Shown piece after piece: positions 11,301 through 24,935 of a stretch of 64,000 bases of DNA. Every line of letters begins with the position of its first letter. Positions within the stretch are counted from its first letter, which is position 1. The DNA lies in assembly GCA_023053545.1 (NCBI GenBank), contig JAKZAN010000005.1, positions 8,432,001 through 8,496,000 on the forward strand, given 5' to 3'. This DNA comes from Lepidurus packardi (Eukaryota > Arthropoda > Branchiopoda > Notostraca > Triopsidae). Position numbers and translations under genes: made by a program. The notes beneath the pieces are model-generated. The model had not been told where the DNA came from. It saw only the letters and a list, made by a program, of their open reading frames with translations, and searched no databases.

Positions 11301-14300
11301 ACTGATTAGAACAAGCTCAACAATTAGACACTAAATTTTTTTATTTATCTTGGGGGTATTAAGAGTCATAATTCGAACTACAACAGGAAACTTTTTCCAA
11401 ATGTCGAAAGCTTTTTTTTTTGCCATGGCCAGCAGCGGTTGACATTGCCTCTCGCACTAAAGAGAGTAAGAAGAGCCCGCATGGCATTGGTAGCAAAGCT
11501 GAGGCAGACAAGTTTGCATGTAACAACAAGGACGCGCAGAACAACAACATGACTAAATTAACCTTAAAACAAGCGAGGGGACCACCAGGAAGATATTTCT
11601 TGCGGGTTTCCCTTTGTGCATTCTAAATAAACAGCCGCCTTGAACTTCTTTTAAATCCGTTTGCTACAAAATACGGCTCCGGTGTTTGGACGCTGTAATC
11701 TTCAACACGGCATCCCTTACTAATGTCTCATTAGACCAAGGGGGGGGGGGAGACTTGACTCTAAACGTAAAAGTCGTTGTGACGCATATCCGACCAGCGT
11801 ACAGAATTTCCCATCCCATATCGTACAGTACACAGCTCACCTGTACATGCTTGCGTGTATATAAAACTGACACTTGGATCTCCCAAGTTTTTGCTTCCTC
11901 CACCAACGTTGCTACCTTCCGACAAGGAGTGGAAAACAGAGAAGTAATGTGCAGTAAGGGCAGGGCCACCCAGTAAGGTCTTACAATGAAACAGATAAAA
12001 AATTAAGAGATAAAAGTTATCCTACATGGGGAAAGAAATTTGGTACTGGTGTACTTGGTCAACTAACTACGGACTTGTGTAACTCAAAAGTACCCAAGCA
12101 ACTCAGAACTGAAACAAAAAACTGACATTCCAAGGGAGTATTTCTTTTTTGTGTGCAATTTCTTTTCGCCTCTTTTTCCTTGTTTGCCTTGCTTTGCATG
12201 ATGATACTCTGGAATACAACTTGCGTTTACCCATACATCAATCTGTCACGGCGGATTGGACTCGGCAACACAGTGTGACAAGATTACATGTATATATACC
12301 TCCCTCCCATTTTGTATATAACCTCGGGCTAATCTCAAAGCGCGCTTATCGGATAGCTTTAGTATCAACTGCCGTCACAATTCCCTAAATCAAAGCGGTC
12401 CTCAACGTCGAGAATGCTAATACCGCTTATACTGGCTTATATATTACGCCTTTTTCCTATTGCAGCCGCACACTGAAGGGAAAAGTTGGATGAAAAACGG
12501 CAAACATTATAAGACCATACATCTTCCCCCATTACTGACTCTTTACAAACGGGATCAGAGAAAGAAAAAATAATAGTAACAACAACAAAAAATTAAAGAT
12601 TTCAAGAGCTCTTTCGCTTGGTAAGTGAATTGCAAATCTGGGAAGGAGGATTGACGTGCAAAGCGATGGCTGAAGAAGATATTGTTGCGCACTCCACCCA
12701 TTCTTCGGACACAAAATACGCAGTCCCGGCAAAAATTGAGCTCCTCTTAGCCAAAAATAAAAATAGAAATAATATAATAAAGTGGTACTATCTCTGGTGA
12801 GAATCTTCCCAGTCCACCCCCATGCTGATTCTGACAAGTTAATTGGAGGTTTTAGGGGTTCTTCCTCCCAACATTTTTCTCCGGGCAAAAATCTTCCTAT
12901 AGAATACATCGTTCGTCGAGCGTATTTACTATATACACTACAAGGTCCAACGCTGGACATCATCTCATCCATGTATGCAAGAGAAGGGAGGGAAGTTTCG
13001 GCCTCGTCTCCTTTTTAATTTAGACGTGGTGTGGTTTTCATCAGCCCATCTCGTAAAACTAATGAACTTTTTCTCCCGGGGGAAAAGGGTTCCCGAAGAG
13101 AACACTTTAGTCCCCAGCCATTTAAAAAAAAAAACTAAATAAAAATAAAACATTTATCTCTTCGGGGAATTTACAACCTGACAAGAGTTCAACTTTGACT
13201 ATATGTATATACCCTATTGGCCGTTACTCAACTGGCACCACACATCCAATAGCAGCGCCTTAGCAGGCGACAACAACGCACACGACAGTCAAAGCGAGCG
13301 TGTCCGCGTGAACAACCTGTTAATAGCAGCCCAGGGAAGGATATGCTGTCTAATTAATTAGCGCGCTCTTTTAGAGCGAAAGTGATCCAACCTTCGTACA
13401 TCGGGGGTTCTACCATGAAGAAGAAGACTCTCCACGCCTATCTTCTGATAAATTAGGTGTATAATATGAACTTGATAAAGTGCCCCCCGGCATGTCAGTG
13501 CTTTCTTCTTAGTGTACCCTGGAATGTCAACCGCCTCATTTTTTTCATTTTTTTACCTTTCCTATACTATCGTTTGAAAGAAGGGGTGTATAAATGGCAT
13601 AGAGGAGACTGCTGCTGTCTCGCTGTCGACAAGAGTTTGGAGGACACACGATACGCATTTACATAACGCTCCTTACACATTCGAATCCTTTTTACAAACA
13701 AGTTATTCTTGTTTCTTTTATGGGACTTGGGCAGAAAGATAATCTGACATATTCAGACTTAGCCTTTCCCTAAAACATATATAGAAAAAAAGAATAAAAG
13801 AAAAAAATGAGCTAACCCGAAAGGACTATTTCAACCCAAAGAAGGCAATGTACCTACCAACTTGGCACTCCATATTTTATTAAGAACTCTATTGTAAGCT
13901 GCATTAAAGGACAGTTCTGAAGCTGCTTGGTATTCCCGCTAAGCACATGATATACCCCCCTCCCCATCTATATAGGCTCGGCAACGGATCGAAAGAAAAA
14001 CCCCAACTGGGTGGTCCAATTTCTGGAAGTCCAGTCACAGTACACTCAATACATTAGTTCTTTGACCAACATCAGAAGACAAAAAGCCCCCCAAAAAGAC
14101 AAGGCAAACTGTTATCCCATCGCCATCGTCCTTTTACTGGGATCCGACGAGGAAATAATTCCCGCTGCTATCTCGGCTTGAAAAAAAGACCAAACAGGTA
14201 CTGCCGCGGCAACATACCTTCATTCTTATGTAAATAGGACTTTTAATTTATCCTTAACTCATTAGTATCCCACTAGCATATATATACATGGAGCTTTTAA

Positions 14301-15857
14301 GAAATTGCGAAGCTGCTTTTATAGTCATTATACTTCAGTGGCTTGTTTGAAAGCCTTCCAATAATATCGCTTAACCTTAATAGATTTTTTTCTATATCAG
14401 TTTTCTTGTTTATTTTTTATCTTATGATTCGGGACCTAGCCAGCAAGGTTAAGTAAGGGGGCCTACAGTTGATATGAGAGAGTGATGGGAACCTTTCCAA
14501 GCTCAGCAGGGTATTTATGCATTGGTCACAGACAACCAAGATACTGGCAAAAAGCTACTAATTACCTGCACACTTGACTAGTCTTAGCTCAGCATAGTAA
14601 CAACATGAAACCATACTCAAACATATGAGCCTGATAGTGGACGGCCGAACAGGTGTTCCTTTTTGGGGCTTGTCCCTATCCAGATTTTTTTTAATTTCCT
14701 ATGTATTTTTTTGCTCATTTCAATAAGGTGTTTCCCATGCAATCCTTGATGGACTTGGTTAACGCAGCCATTTCGGTATATAAAGAGAAAAAAGTAAAAT
14801 CTAAGAAAATAAAAAAAATGACCTCGCTCTCCCATTAGCAGATTGCTTTTCACGTTACATCAAAGGGGAATTATTATTTCTTTGAAGTTGTTTGCTGTTT
14901 GACTTATTTGGTCCGAGCAACGCGATTCTTGTCAAAGCGCTTGACACTGGCAAAGACCTTAATACAGACCATAAATTTCTCATCTGTATTACACCTTTTT
15001 AGTCCGTGGCTCGTAAAAACCCTCAAGACTTTTTTTTAAACTTCGCATAGCTATTATCCATCTTATGGTGTTCGTCGCGAAACAAAGAAAACAATTGTGA
15101 CTTGGACCTCACGTTTACACTACACCTTCGTCCTTTGGCGAATATAGAAGGCCTTGGCTGTTGAGTTTCCATTCAATTCGACAGGTAGACAGCTAAAAAA
15201 CAGTCTCAAACTTTCAACTCTCCTTTTTCTTCTTATTTTTTATAAGCAACTATTAACCTTATTCGTTAGCTTTCGTCATTATCGGAATGTCGCTGACGTC
15301 AACTTATGTTAGAATACAAGACAGGATCAACATTAAATGAATAAAAAAAAAGCTTATTCACCTGGGTACCTAATTTTTTCTGACCAGTTCGTCATCCGCC
15401 TACCGGACAGAGTTAATTAAGATGCTATGGCCCGTCGACTTCAAAAGTCTTTCAAAAAGGGGAGGGTTCACATATGGGGAAACCTTTGTCGCCCACGACT
15501 TCTATACTGAAACTACTACACGATTGCGAGTCTTGGGTGTAAGCCGGTTAAATGGCACTAGGATGTTATAAATTAGCACGAACGTGTAGCATATAAGCCC
15601 TTTTTCCCGCACTGCTGCTGCTGTATTGCCACACACATGGCAAAACTCAAGATAAGACTTGCCTCTTATTTGGCCCACCGCAGACACCCCTTTGGGTTCT
15701 TGGTTTTCTGGAATTCGCCACATGCAGGATGCAAGCAGTGAATTCTAGGCGTGTGGTGTTGTAAAAAGCTCCCTCTAAGGTTCTTAGAAGCGTAATTAGG
15801 CAAAAAAGACAGCAAAACAACTCGAGCAAAAAAATAAAATAAAAAGTGTTTAATTAC
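8383..15857. other. Long gene-poor stretch between two secreted-protein exons
   Basis: About 7.5 kb, A/T-rich with many homopolymer runs, including a 10-G run near 11740. It includes the upstream region of the 8382 exon and is probably intronic or 3' sequence of the gene starting at 16570. Open frames of 60-146 codons occur on both strands but none has a recognisable motif, good codon pattern or matching splice phases. The length contrasts with the usual small introns and would suit a regulated developmental gene (inference). Confidence 0.4.
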
Positions 15858-16570
15858 CCAGCAACTGGGCGGGAATGAGATTTGCCTGAGTGGGTGGGTT
15901 TCTTTCCTTTATTGTGATGGACTGGGTCCGCATTGTTGTGCTGCGTTTGGTTTATATTATCCTGGTGATGGGGCAAGGAAGCCAGGATGCTGGGCTTGGG
16001 CTCTTCGGTATCACCATTGTTGGTCACGAGAGTAGCAGAGCCAGTGTTATTGTTCGCTCCAGCCGATGAGGTCTCCATTGATCCTCCCGAATAGGGTGTT
16101 GAGGCGGAGGAGGCTGATCCATCCATCAAATACTGCTGCTGCTGATAGGCATCGGCCAATTCGTCTCCATTAACGGCCTTAGAAGCAGCAGCAGCAGTAG
16201 GGCTCGTTTTCTGTTGATGAACCTTGGAGTTCGGGTACGGAAGACTCTGTGAGGGGGTCTGGAATTGTTTGTTTCCTACAGCCCCATGTTTAAGCCACTG
16301 CTCGTAATAGCGCTTCTGGGGATAGCCTTTCGGATTTTCGTCTCGCTCTAGCTGGTGCTGGCGGTGGTGCAGGTCCGGTTTGCGTGTACTAATAACGCTG
16401 CTTGGATGACGCAGAAAGGGGTTTTCAGTAGTGCTTCCTGCTTCGTGCGACGCATGATGATACCTTTGCCCTTTGCTCGACAGACCGCCTGAGTGGTGGT
16501 AAGCATTGTTGTGGCTGTAACACTGCCACAGTACCACCCACACGATCCAAGAACCAGCGAGAAGATTCAT
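15858..16570 (-). CDS. First coding exon of an unknown secreted protein (distal copy)
   Basis: Not recognised. ATG at 16570 opens about 237 codons: a hydrophobic leader (LLAGSWIVWVVLWQCYS), then a very His/Gln/Ser/Asn-rich chain with NPFLRH, RYYEQWLKHGAVGNK, short Ala and Gln runs and a basic end (KGKKPTHSGKSHSRP). It ends at a donor GG|GTAATT in phase 2, exactly as the exon at 7667-8382 does. NPFxRH and a block of the form RxYxxEQxLK/VKGxxGxK occur in the same order in both. I infer tandem duplicates of a secreted, probably proteolytically processed protein. The following exons were not found in 8.6-15.8 kb. Low-complexity composition makes database matching difficult. Confidence 0.6.
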
Positions 16571-18322
16571 TCTTGGCTGATTTTTCTATATTGTTTAAAA
16601 AAATTAGAACCTACAAGTTTTCAGTGTTGGTCACGTGCTCGGCTTCGTAGTCCTATATAGGCTCCTTCTTTCACTGTTGCGCGTGTCCTATATGGCCGAT
16701 GCAACGGTTCCAAGTTTGACAGCAGATTTGCTACTACAATCACGAACTCGGAGAGCACGACTGGCGAGGCAAGACTCGTTGCCAAGTCCAGCCGAATGAA
16801 GAACACGGACTGATCTGCGGCACCCGCATCCAAGCGAGAAAGAAAGTGAGACTAGAACGTAAGGGTTCGGGAGACTTACAGCTCTGTTCTTCTTACTAGA
16901 AAATATAAAACAACACACTACTCTCTGGCTGGTTCGGTTTTGGGAAGTCTTTTCAGACGCTGCGATTATCCGTAAGACAGAGATGGCACAATGTATGCAT
17001 AGACTCCTTCCAACGTTTTCCGGCTGGAACGATCCAGCATATCGTCAAGTAAAACAACCTTTACACGTTGCAGGTAAGAGATGCTGGTGCCTTTAAAAGA
17101 TGCATCTCCTAGATTGGTAAGCACTGTATGTGCAGCTTTAGTCCACGTTCCAGTCCTTGTAAGGAGGTAGAGAACTGGGATGTTTATGTGTTCTTTTTTT
17201 CTAACCAGAACATTTTGGCACATCCGTTTGATTGAAAACATTAGTCGTAGGCCCCGCTTATGAATACGGAGACCATTTCGTTTGGTTAACGGAAATTTTT
17301 ACGATGTGCAAACAAGGTAAAAACGAAAGTTATTTTTTAGTTGTTTTTTAGACTTTTTCGATTGTGTTCCTATTTTGGTCAAGGAAAAAGCCACATATAA
17401 AGTGAGGAAAAACGGACCGAGCATAACAAACTCATATTTCCAGATTGAGCAGCTCACAAAGATGTTTGGCAGCGCATTTCGGTGTGAGAGTTATATGGCC
17501 TCAACGTTTGCGGCTATGATTAATTGCTTTACTGCAATGGATGAGCTTAAAAAGTGTTCCAATACGGAGAGACGTTAAAAAAAATCCTATCACGAGCTGT
17601 GTTATGGCTTACGCAACAAATCAGTGTTAAAGACTTTATGTATTTGGCCAATTGCGAGCCCCTATAATCCCTTAGGAGGAATACGGCATAACAAGAGGCA
17701 GACTATTACATTATACTTATATCTATATAAAAGGGGAATAGTTTATGACTTTGCGAGTCCCATGTTGGCTTTGAGACTTTGCTACTTGATTTACGCTTCA
17801 TGTATCTCCAACTTAACTAAGCTATTAAAGAGATTGGCCTGGACTGTTTATGTTAAAGTATGGTCCGCATCAGCAGGGCCACTTCCATAAAAAGGCATAT
17901 TTTCAAATGCCGCACTCCGATAAAAAGACAACCCCTTCCAGCAGCACATGGCCTCTGACAGTCGGATATACGTACAGTACCTTTAAAACTCACCATATTT
18001 GGTGCATTTACATATCTATGGTCCACAAATAAATTTTGCATCCTTTTTTCCCCCTTCGGTGAACGTGTCCATCGGGCAACATCTTGACTGCGTGAACCCG
18101 TCAAGACCACCGGAGTGCCACTCTCTGGTAGCTTTAAAATATCCATTACATCAAATAGGAGCTCTTTTATTTTTGGTAAGTAGCCCGTCCACAAGAAGCA
18201 AACAAATATCAACCAGCTTTTATATTCCACCCTAACTCAGTGTTTGCACTTAGAAATAGCCAACGGGCTGGCTCGTTAGAACCAATGATGATTACAGCCT
18301 ACACACACGCCTTCTTCTTTTT
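16571..18322. other. Intergenic/upstream region without a supported gene
   Basis: About 1.75 kb between the distal secreted-protein exon and the sugar-porter gene. A minus-strand frame of 125 codons ends at 17853, just downstream of the transporter stop. It has no recognisable domain and I do not call it. Confidence 0.4.
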
Positions 18323-20425
18323 TTAACAAACGTTTACATTATTTCCACATGAATCTTCCTTGTTTGGTTTGTCCGTTCCGGGCCTTTTGCTGAAAAAGCT
18401 GCGGATGTCTTCCAGACTGGCTTGTCCAACCACGTCCGGGACGCAAAAGAGCACGAAAAGGTAGCCCAAGACGCAAAAGATGCAGTAAAACCAAAACGTG
18501 CCGGACATATACAGCATGTTTTGCATAGTTGGGAAACTCACGGTCAAGACAACGCTCGAAGCCCAGTAGAAAGTGGCCATGATGGTCGCTGCCCAGCCAG
18601 GGTGATGCAAAGGTAACAATTCACCGAACATGATCCAAGGGACGGTCCCCATGCCTAATGCGTGCGCCCCCGTGAAGAGGATCACGCAGAGAGCTGGAAT
18701 CCACTGGGTGTGGGACCAACTCGAAAGATTCCAATACGCCAAATCTTCTAATAACGCCAACAAACCTAAAACGGCTGCAGCAGCTGCAGCTATGGCCGAT
18801 GACAAAAGTAACAGCACTTTTCTGCCTCGTTTATCTATATTCCAGCCAGCGACCAAACTGGCTATCCACTGTACGCAGTAAAGTACAATCAAGCTCCAAT
18901 TGTCCTTCCCAGGCTGCGCTGCTGGGTCGGATTCCGTTATTAGGAACGACCGATGCCAGGCGTACAATAAAACGCCATCCATTCCACTAAATTGGCTGAA
19001 AAACATCAATCCGCTGCCTAACAGTACAGGATGGAGGAACGGCCATTGCAGGCATCCCCTTCTCCCAGCGGACCTGGGCGCCATCTGCTCCAACAATGAA
19101 TCATACACTTTTTCCATGGCTTGGAATTCGTCTTGCAAGGCTGGGAAGGTTGCCGCTTTTCCACGCAACTGTCGTAAGACTCGACAAGACTGAGTGCGTT
19201 GGTTGAGTTGGAGTAAGTAACGAGGTGATTCGGGTAGAATAAATACTATGAGCAGCAAGTACGGGGCGAGAAAACTGGCTCCGATAGCTGCCAAGTAGTA
19301 GTGCGTGCCGCCGCTGGACCACAAGTATGAGGAAACGAAGCAGCTTACGGAGCCTAAAAAAGTGGCAGAGATGGGCAGCATTGATAGACTCCCACGATGT
19401 TGACGACCAACACTTTCAGACAAGTACACTGGCGTGACGACCATGACGAGTCCGGCACTCAACCCTGCCATCAGTTTCGCTCCGTAAATCACGGTGGGGC
19501 TCCTTGATGTACTTATGGTGCTTGCAACGTAAGGCACTAGACCCATCAACCAGGCACAAGTCAAGGAAAAGCCCGCCAACATGAAAATCCGGCGTCGGCT
19601 CTGGCGTATTGCAAGTCCAGCGAGGGCCGAGCCAAACCACCCACCCAAATTTAGAAGGTTTTCTAGCCAAAAGAGTTCCGAATGGGAAGAAAACAAGAAA
19701 CTGTCTCTGTCTGGATTGGTTTTATTTGAGTCGTCAAAGGGATGACGGGCGACGGCCAGGGAATGAAAAGCAACGGAGTACCCCACGTTGAAGGTGCCCA
19801 GACTGAGGTAAACAGCTACAGCCCACTGTTTTAAAATGTTTAAATAGACTGATATTAATGAGCCTTGTCTCTACGCTCTTCAACGAACGGTGGGGTTTTT
19901 TAACAGTAAAGACATTACTTGTGAGCTGAAGGCGGGAGCTGTTTGCTGGAATTCTTTATCAAGATGAACTCTCCAATTCCTGGCAGCTAACGGCAAGAGT
20001 CGAGAATGAGTTTGCTGCGAATGCAAGTGATTTGTTAACGACGGTTCATTAGGGTGCGGAACCAAGGTACACTTTGAGCCCCTCAGCTGACTGATTCCCG
20101 TCATCCTCGTGTCGGACGTTTCTTCAGTCTGCTCCAGCTCATGGTCGTGAGCTTGTTTTCGGCTCCGGAGTGACATTCGTCGCTGTCGACGTGATCCTTT
20201 CCCTGAGATAGTGTCTGTCTCATTATGGTCTTCCATGTGACAACTTGTACGCTGTCTACGACACGAGATCACACGATTGCGTACAGGATTGATGGACCCG
20301 ATCACCCCAGCACCTATCCGCTTACTACGACTACCCAACCTTGTTCTCGTTTTCCGCCGAACAGCACTTCCATGCATTCCGGACGAAAACACGTGTCCGT
20401 ACAAGCCTGAAGAGTACTCTTTCAT
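18323..20425 (-). CDS. Sugar-porter family MFS transporter (Tret1-like)
   Basis: Plasma-membrane facilitator of the sugar-porter branch of the MFS; arthropod relatives move trehalose or other sugars. Two exons, 19919-20425 and 18323-19825, joined in phase 0 (..SSQ | WAVAVYLSLG) with donor GTAATG and acceptor CAG, give 669 aa. Residues 1-169 are a hydrophilic, Arg/Ser/His-rich cytoplasmic tail. The rest is a 12-segment transporter. Family marks are GGWFGSALAG followed by a basic SRRR loop, TPVYLSESVGRQHRG, the mid-protein PESPRYLL, and the second-half repeat DKRGRK. The first-half Arg motif is degenerate, and the usual QQ/QLSG of helix 7 reads SQFSGMDG. Start at 20425 is the first ATG of the long frame. 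It diverges from the OATP gene. Substrate cannot be read from the sequence. Confidence 0.85.
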
Positions 20426-21419
20426 GGCAGAGGCCTGGTCTCAAACAACAGAACACCTTCAAACAACTAAAAGCAGACTACTCTAATCCATCCTTTATAT
20501 GCTTAGCGGTAACAGAGAAAAAGCCGCTATTTACCAACCAAAGGATAGAGCCTCTTCTACCTTAACAGGTACCCCGTTCACCCTCTCAGCGGGGTTATCT
20601 TTGCGGTACGGAAATTACACATTGTATTGCCCTTCCTAACTGGCAAATACTGTTACACGCCTTAGAAGTACCCCCTAACATGGAAGGGGACACAAAAAAA
20701 CAAACAAAAAAACAACATGTGTTTGACTGTAATTACTCCATTATTGTAAAAAAACCGCTCGGATAAAAAAAAACCCACATTACTGTAATAGGAACAAGAA
20801 TGAAAACTAGTAGAGCAGATGGACTTCGACAGATCCAAGTTCTATATAATACCGTACTTGTTCTTTTGACGTTCCCAATGAACCACTAACGGACAACGGA
20901 CAATGTCCGAGCAGAATCAGAATCCGAGCTGCTTTTCGCCAATAGACTTTCTTGTGCAGAACACACTGTATTAGTTTATACAGTTAAAGTAACAAACCTA
21001 TCTTGCCCGCTGGACAAAAGATCCACTCTAGGGAAGTACGCCGGGGAAAATGTCCGTTTCTATGTGTACCCTGTCACTCTCGTTCTAATCTTGTGAACCC
21101 AATAAGAGAAAACTCGCATAAAACTATGTTGTCAAATCCCTTTCTTGTTTTAATCTTTGGCCCCTTCTATCTGTCGTCAAGAGAGATTCCAGACTATGGA
21201 GATACTTTATCATCAACTTGGGGTTTTGGGAAAGCAAATACAAGTATCTTCTGTGTGTTTATTCTTGTTTGTAGTATAGACTTTCAAATTTTAAAGTCAT
21301 AATCAATTTGGACACCCGTGTTAACCATTGCTTCACAGTCGGTCGCTCGATTCACGTGCATCTTGTATTCGTTGCTATTTTTTAATTTTTGTTTTAAGAA
21401 GTGCTCGGAAAGGTGTGCG
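20426..21419. other. Divergent intergenic region
   Basis: About 1 kb between the sugar porter (-) and the OATP (+); it must hold both promoters. A/T-rich with A-runs near 20690 and 20750. No coding exon is supported. Confidence 0.5.
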
Positions 21420-24348
21420 ATGGGCCAATCAGACACGGCAACCAACGGTTATAGTGCTACTGATAGTTCGCAACAGGATTCCAATGTAGAAAAAGATGTG
21501 CAATGCGGGTTGTGGATTTTCAGAGGCCCATGGCTTCAACAATTTGCAACCAAAAAGAGCTATATGATCATCTACAGTCTCGTTGCCCTGTTCCAATCGA
21601 TGTTTTTCACGTATTTCATCGCCGTACTAACAACTGTCGAAAAGGAGTTCAAACTACCGAGTCAAACAACAGGTATCACGAACCTATTTCTTTAAATAAA
21701 AAAAAATTCTTAAACCATTTACTATTTAATAGGCATACTACTCTCTGGCAACGAAGTCAGCCAGATTTGCCTGTCCTTGCTATTAACGTATTTTGGTGGG
21801 CATGGACATCGTCCACGTTTGCTGGCGATCGGCATGATCTTTTCGTCCATTGCCTCCTTTATCGTGACTGTCCCACATTTTCTTTACGGCGCAGAAACAC
21901 CACCATTCAATAGTAAGTTACAGAAGGTCACTGGAACCCAATGTCCCAATCTGAATTCTTATCGCCACGTGCAAAGTGTGCCACTTGGCAAGACAAATCT
22001 ATCACTATATCCAATTTCATTATTTTATCAACATTTCGTTTTCAATAATGCTATATACCTGTTCCATCCATTTTCCCTTTTTAAAAATATATGAATAGCC
22101 AAACGAAATTATGACCTGTGCGACCCGACTGATACCAACACTACCAACTGTAGCGACTACCAGGAACCATCCATTGGCCCCATGATATTCATTTTCCTTT
22201 CTCAATTCATCTCCGGGATTGGATCCACGCTGTTTTACACCCTAGGGATCACCTACCTCGATGACAACACCAAGCAAAAAAATACACCTTCCCTTATGGG
22301 TAAGAAAGAGGTTCGGGAGCTTGTGAAAAAACACGTTCAAGAGATGATAAATTGTTTATTTTTGTAGGGATCATGTGTTGTTTAAGATTGCTGGGACCAA
22401 CGTTGGGCTTTGGGCTGGGAGCGCTGTGCCTGCGATTCTACGTCAACGTATCAACTTTGGTACCTTTCGGTCCCCGACATCCCGCCTGGATCGGCGCATG
22501 GTGGATAGGTAAATATACGACAATACAAGAATCATATACAGGGAAAGGCCTTTAAAATTACACTTAACCAGGCTTCTTGGTTATCGGAGTCTGCTTGATT
22601 CCCAGTGCGCTGCTCCTGGGCTTATTTCCACGGCGTTTACCGAAAACGAAGGTTAAACCATTACTAAAAACCGAGTCTTGCACCACACCTACATCCACCG
22701 CAGCAGCAAATCTTCCCACCGACCGTCCAACAATGAAAGGTAAGATGTCACGTTGAATTCCTAATAATTCGTGCCCGTAACGAGTCTACTTTCTATCAGA
22801 TTTCCCCAAGGCACTGAAGCGCCTGCTGTGCAATAAAGCCCTCATGTTTAATCACTTATCTGCGGTGTTCTACGTCTTGGCTTTTAGTGGCTACCTGACA
22901 TTTTTGCCTAAATATATGGAAGTCCACTTTCATCAATCTGCGGCAGTAGCCAATTCTTTCAATGGTACGATTTAATTTACGCATAACATATGTCACTTAG
23001 TCATGATTGTCTAAAGTAACCCTAACATGACCCTATCGTGTATTTTAGGTGCCACTGGCATTTTCTTCATGGCTGCCGGCTTCTTACTGTCGGGCTACTT
23101 GATTGGCAAATTTCGACCTCCAGCTTGGCTATTAGCCGGATGGGATGTATTCATCGGCCTGGGTTATGTTGGCGGTCTCATATTATTTGCTCACGTGGGT
23201 TGCTCGGGTCAACCCATTCACGGTATCACGACGAACGCAATAACATCTGAGAAGGAGTAAATTCCAAGATATTTTTTTTGCTGCAAAAATGGAGTTAACA
23301 CTTTCTATTAGGGTGCGTATCACATCCCCATGTAACATGAATTGCAATTGTTTACCCAACTACTATAGCCCAGCATGCTCGGGAGACAATCAGATGAACT
23401 TTTTCTCACCGTGTCATGCTGGCTGCAGCTCATTTAAAATCGCACCTAATGGCGACAAGGTAAAAAAAAAGGGTCCAGATAAATAATGTACATGTTGTGT
23501 TCAATATAATTATGTTGACAGGTTTATGAAGACTGCTCCTGCATTGTCGAGGATAAGAGCAACAGCTCAGTTTCGAACGTGGTAGATTGGGAACACAAAG
23601 GGGCAACAAGCGGTTATTGCCCAAGCGATTGCTTTACGGTTTTCCTATTCTACATTGGAGCTATGGGAATCATGAAATTTTTCAGCTCAACTGGACGCGT
23701 TGGTAGCATTTTAATCGGCTTCAGGTATATTTTTGATCTAACCTTTCTCTATTATCATCCTTTAAAAATAAAGAAAATTAGTAATTTTATGTACAACTAT
23801 AGATGTGTTGCTCCAGAAGACAAATCCTTTGCTATTGGCTTGGGAACGCTACTTATCAGTCTATTTGCATTCATTCCGAGTCCTATAATCTTCGGAGCTA
23901 TTATAGGTATTTGTGATTTCGATATAATATTTTGTTTTTAAGCTTTAATTTTAAAAAATATAGACAAAGCGTGTCTCATCTGGCGGAGCGAGTGTGGTCA
24001 TTTTGGAAATTGCTGGCTTTACGACACTGACAAGATACGTGTTTACTTGCATTATACGACAGCAGGTTTAAAAAAAATCCCAAGATAATTTCCAATATTA
24101 ATACAATGTATATTATTATTTACTCAGGTTTCGTCGTGCTGGGAGTATTCTTTGATGCATTTGTCTGTTATTACGTGCGCGACTTGGATCTTTACGGAAA
24201 TGACGATGAAGACGATTTCTCCATAAAAAGCAACCAAAAGTCGAAACTGTCTGCATTGCCAAAGGAAAAAAACTCACTTTCAGTTTTTGGCAACAGTCCC
24301 GAGGAACAGGCGTTCATGTCATCTACTGTTAGCTTACAGCGGCTTTAA
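21420..24348 (+). CDS. Organic anion transporting polypeptide (SLCO/OATP family)
   Basis: Multispanning plasma-membrane carrier for amphipathic organic anions; some insect members import ecdysteroids. About twelve exons with introns of about 50-90 nt start at ATG 21420 (MGQSDTATNG). Exon 1 covers the first helix; later exons give GNEVSQICLSLLLTYFGGHG, GPTLGFGLGAL and PAWIGAWWIGF (OATP signature region). Exons 8-9 hold the large extracellular Kazal-like loop, rich in Cys (CNCLPNYYSPACSG, CHAGCSS, CSC, GYCPSDC). The last exons carry a helix and an acidic cytoplasmic tail ending QRL at 24348. Domain order and the Kazal loop make the family firm. The particular orthologue is not determinable by eye. 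Some internal boundaries are approximate. Confidence 0.9.
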
Positions 24349-24935
24349 TGTGTCTGTGTTGTCAACTTTAATTTAATTCTAAACTAACTTGCTACATTTG
24401 TGCTGATTTGAAATACACTTTCAATTTTCATTAACGTTGCATTTGGAGGTAAATCATAACCTTCTCTTCTATAAACGTATAAACCACTACCACTATCGCT
24501 TTTCATGTTTGGTGTACTACGAATTCCGCGGGAAGTGAAACCTGGGTGGTAAGTGAGACCTTAGGAGAAAATAGATGGTAAATCGTTGAACGTAACATCA
24601 ACTTGAGACACGAAAATATTAGCCATTATGATTATGACCTGTAGTTCCTTCGCTAATTGATAGAAACAGAACGCTGCATTATGCGGTCCTTTCCATCGCT
24701 TATTTTCTAGCTATTTGATTTCAAGTGTCTTCTCCTTTGATTTCAAATTTTGTTCGCATTTCTCGTCTCGCATTTCGCATGTTACGCTCACCCCACCCGA
24801 GTAAGGATAAAGTTGTTTTTGTCATTGTTGTTATGCTAGCTTGCATCAACGAAAAAGGGATTAATTATTAAGGATTGTCCTTATACCTGTATAAAAGAAT
24901 AGAAATAAGTGTCTTCTTGACAACAGTGTTCTAGG
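24349..24935. other. Short intergenic region
   Basis: About 590 bases between the OATP stop and the LEPROT start; A/T-rich with no supported gene. It should contain the 3' UTR of the first and the promoter of the second. Confidence 0.5.

Noticed and set aside
12532..12972. 146-codon minus-strand frame
   Set aside because: Low-complexity aromatic/Leu translation of A/T-rich repeats, no domain and no relation to the exon at 16570.
16966..17241. 91-codon minus-strand frame
   Set aside because: No domain, no matching splice sites, and not similar to the nearby secreted-protein exon.
17853..18230. 125-codon minus-strand open frame with a hydrophobic start
   Set aside because: No recognisable motif, composition like random DNA, and it lies in the 3' flank of the sugar-porter gene; a real gene cannot be supported.
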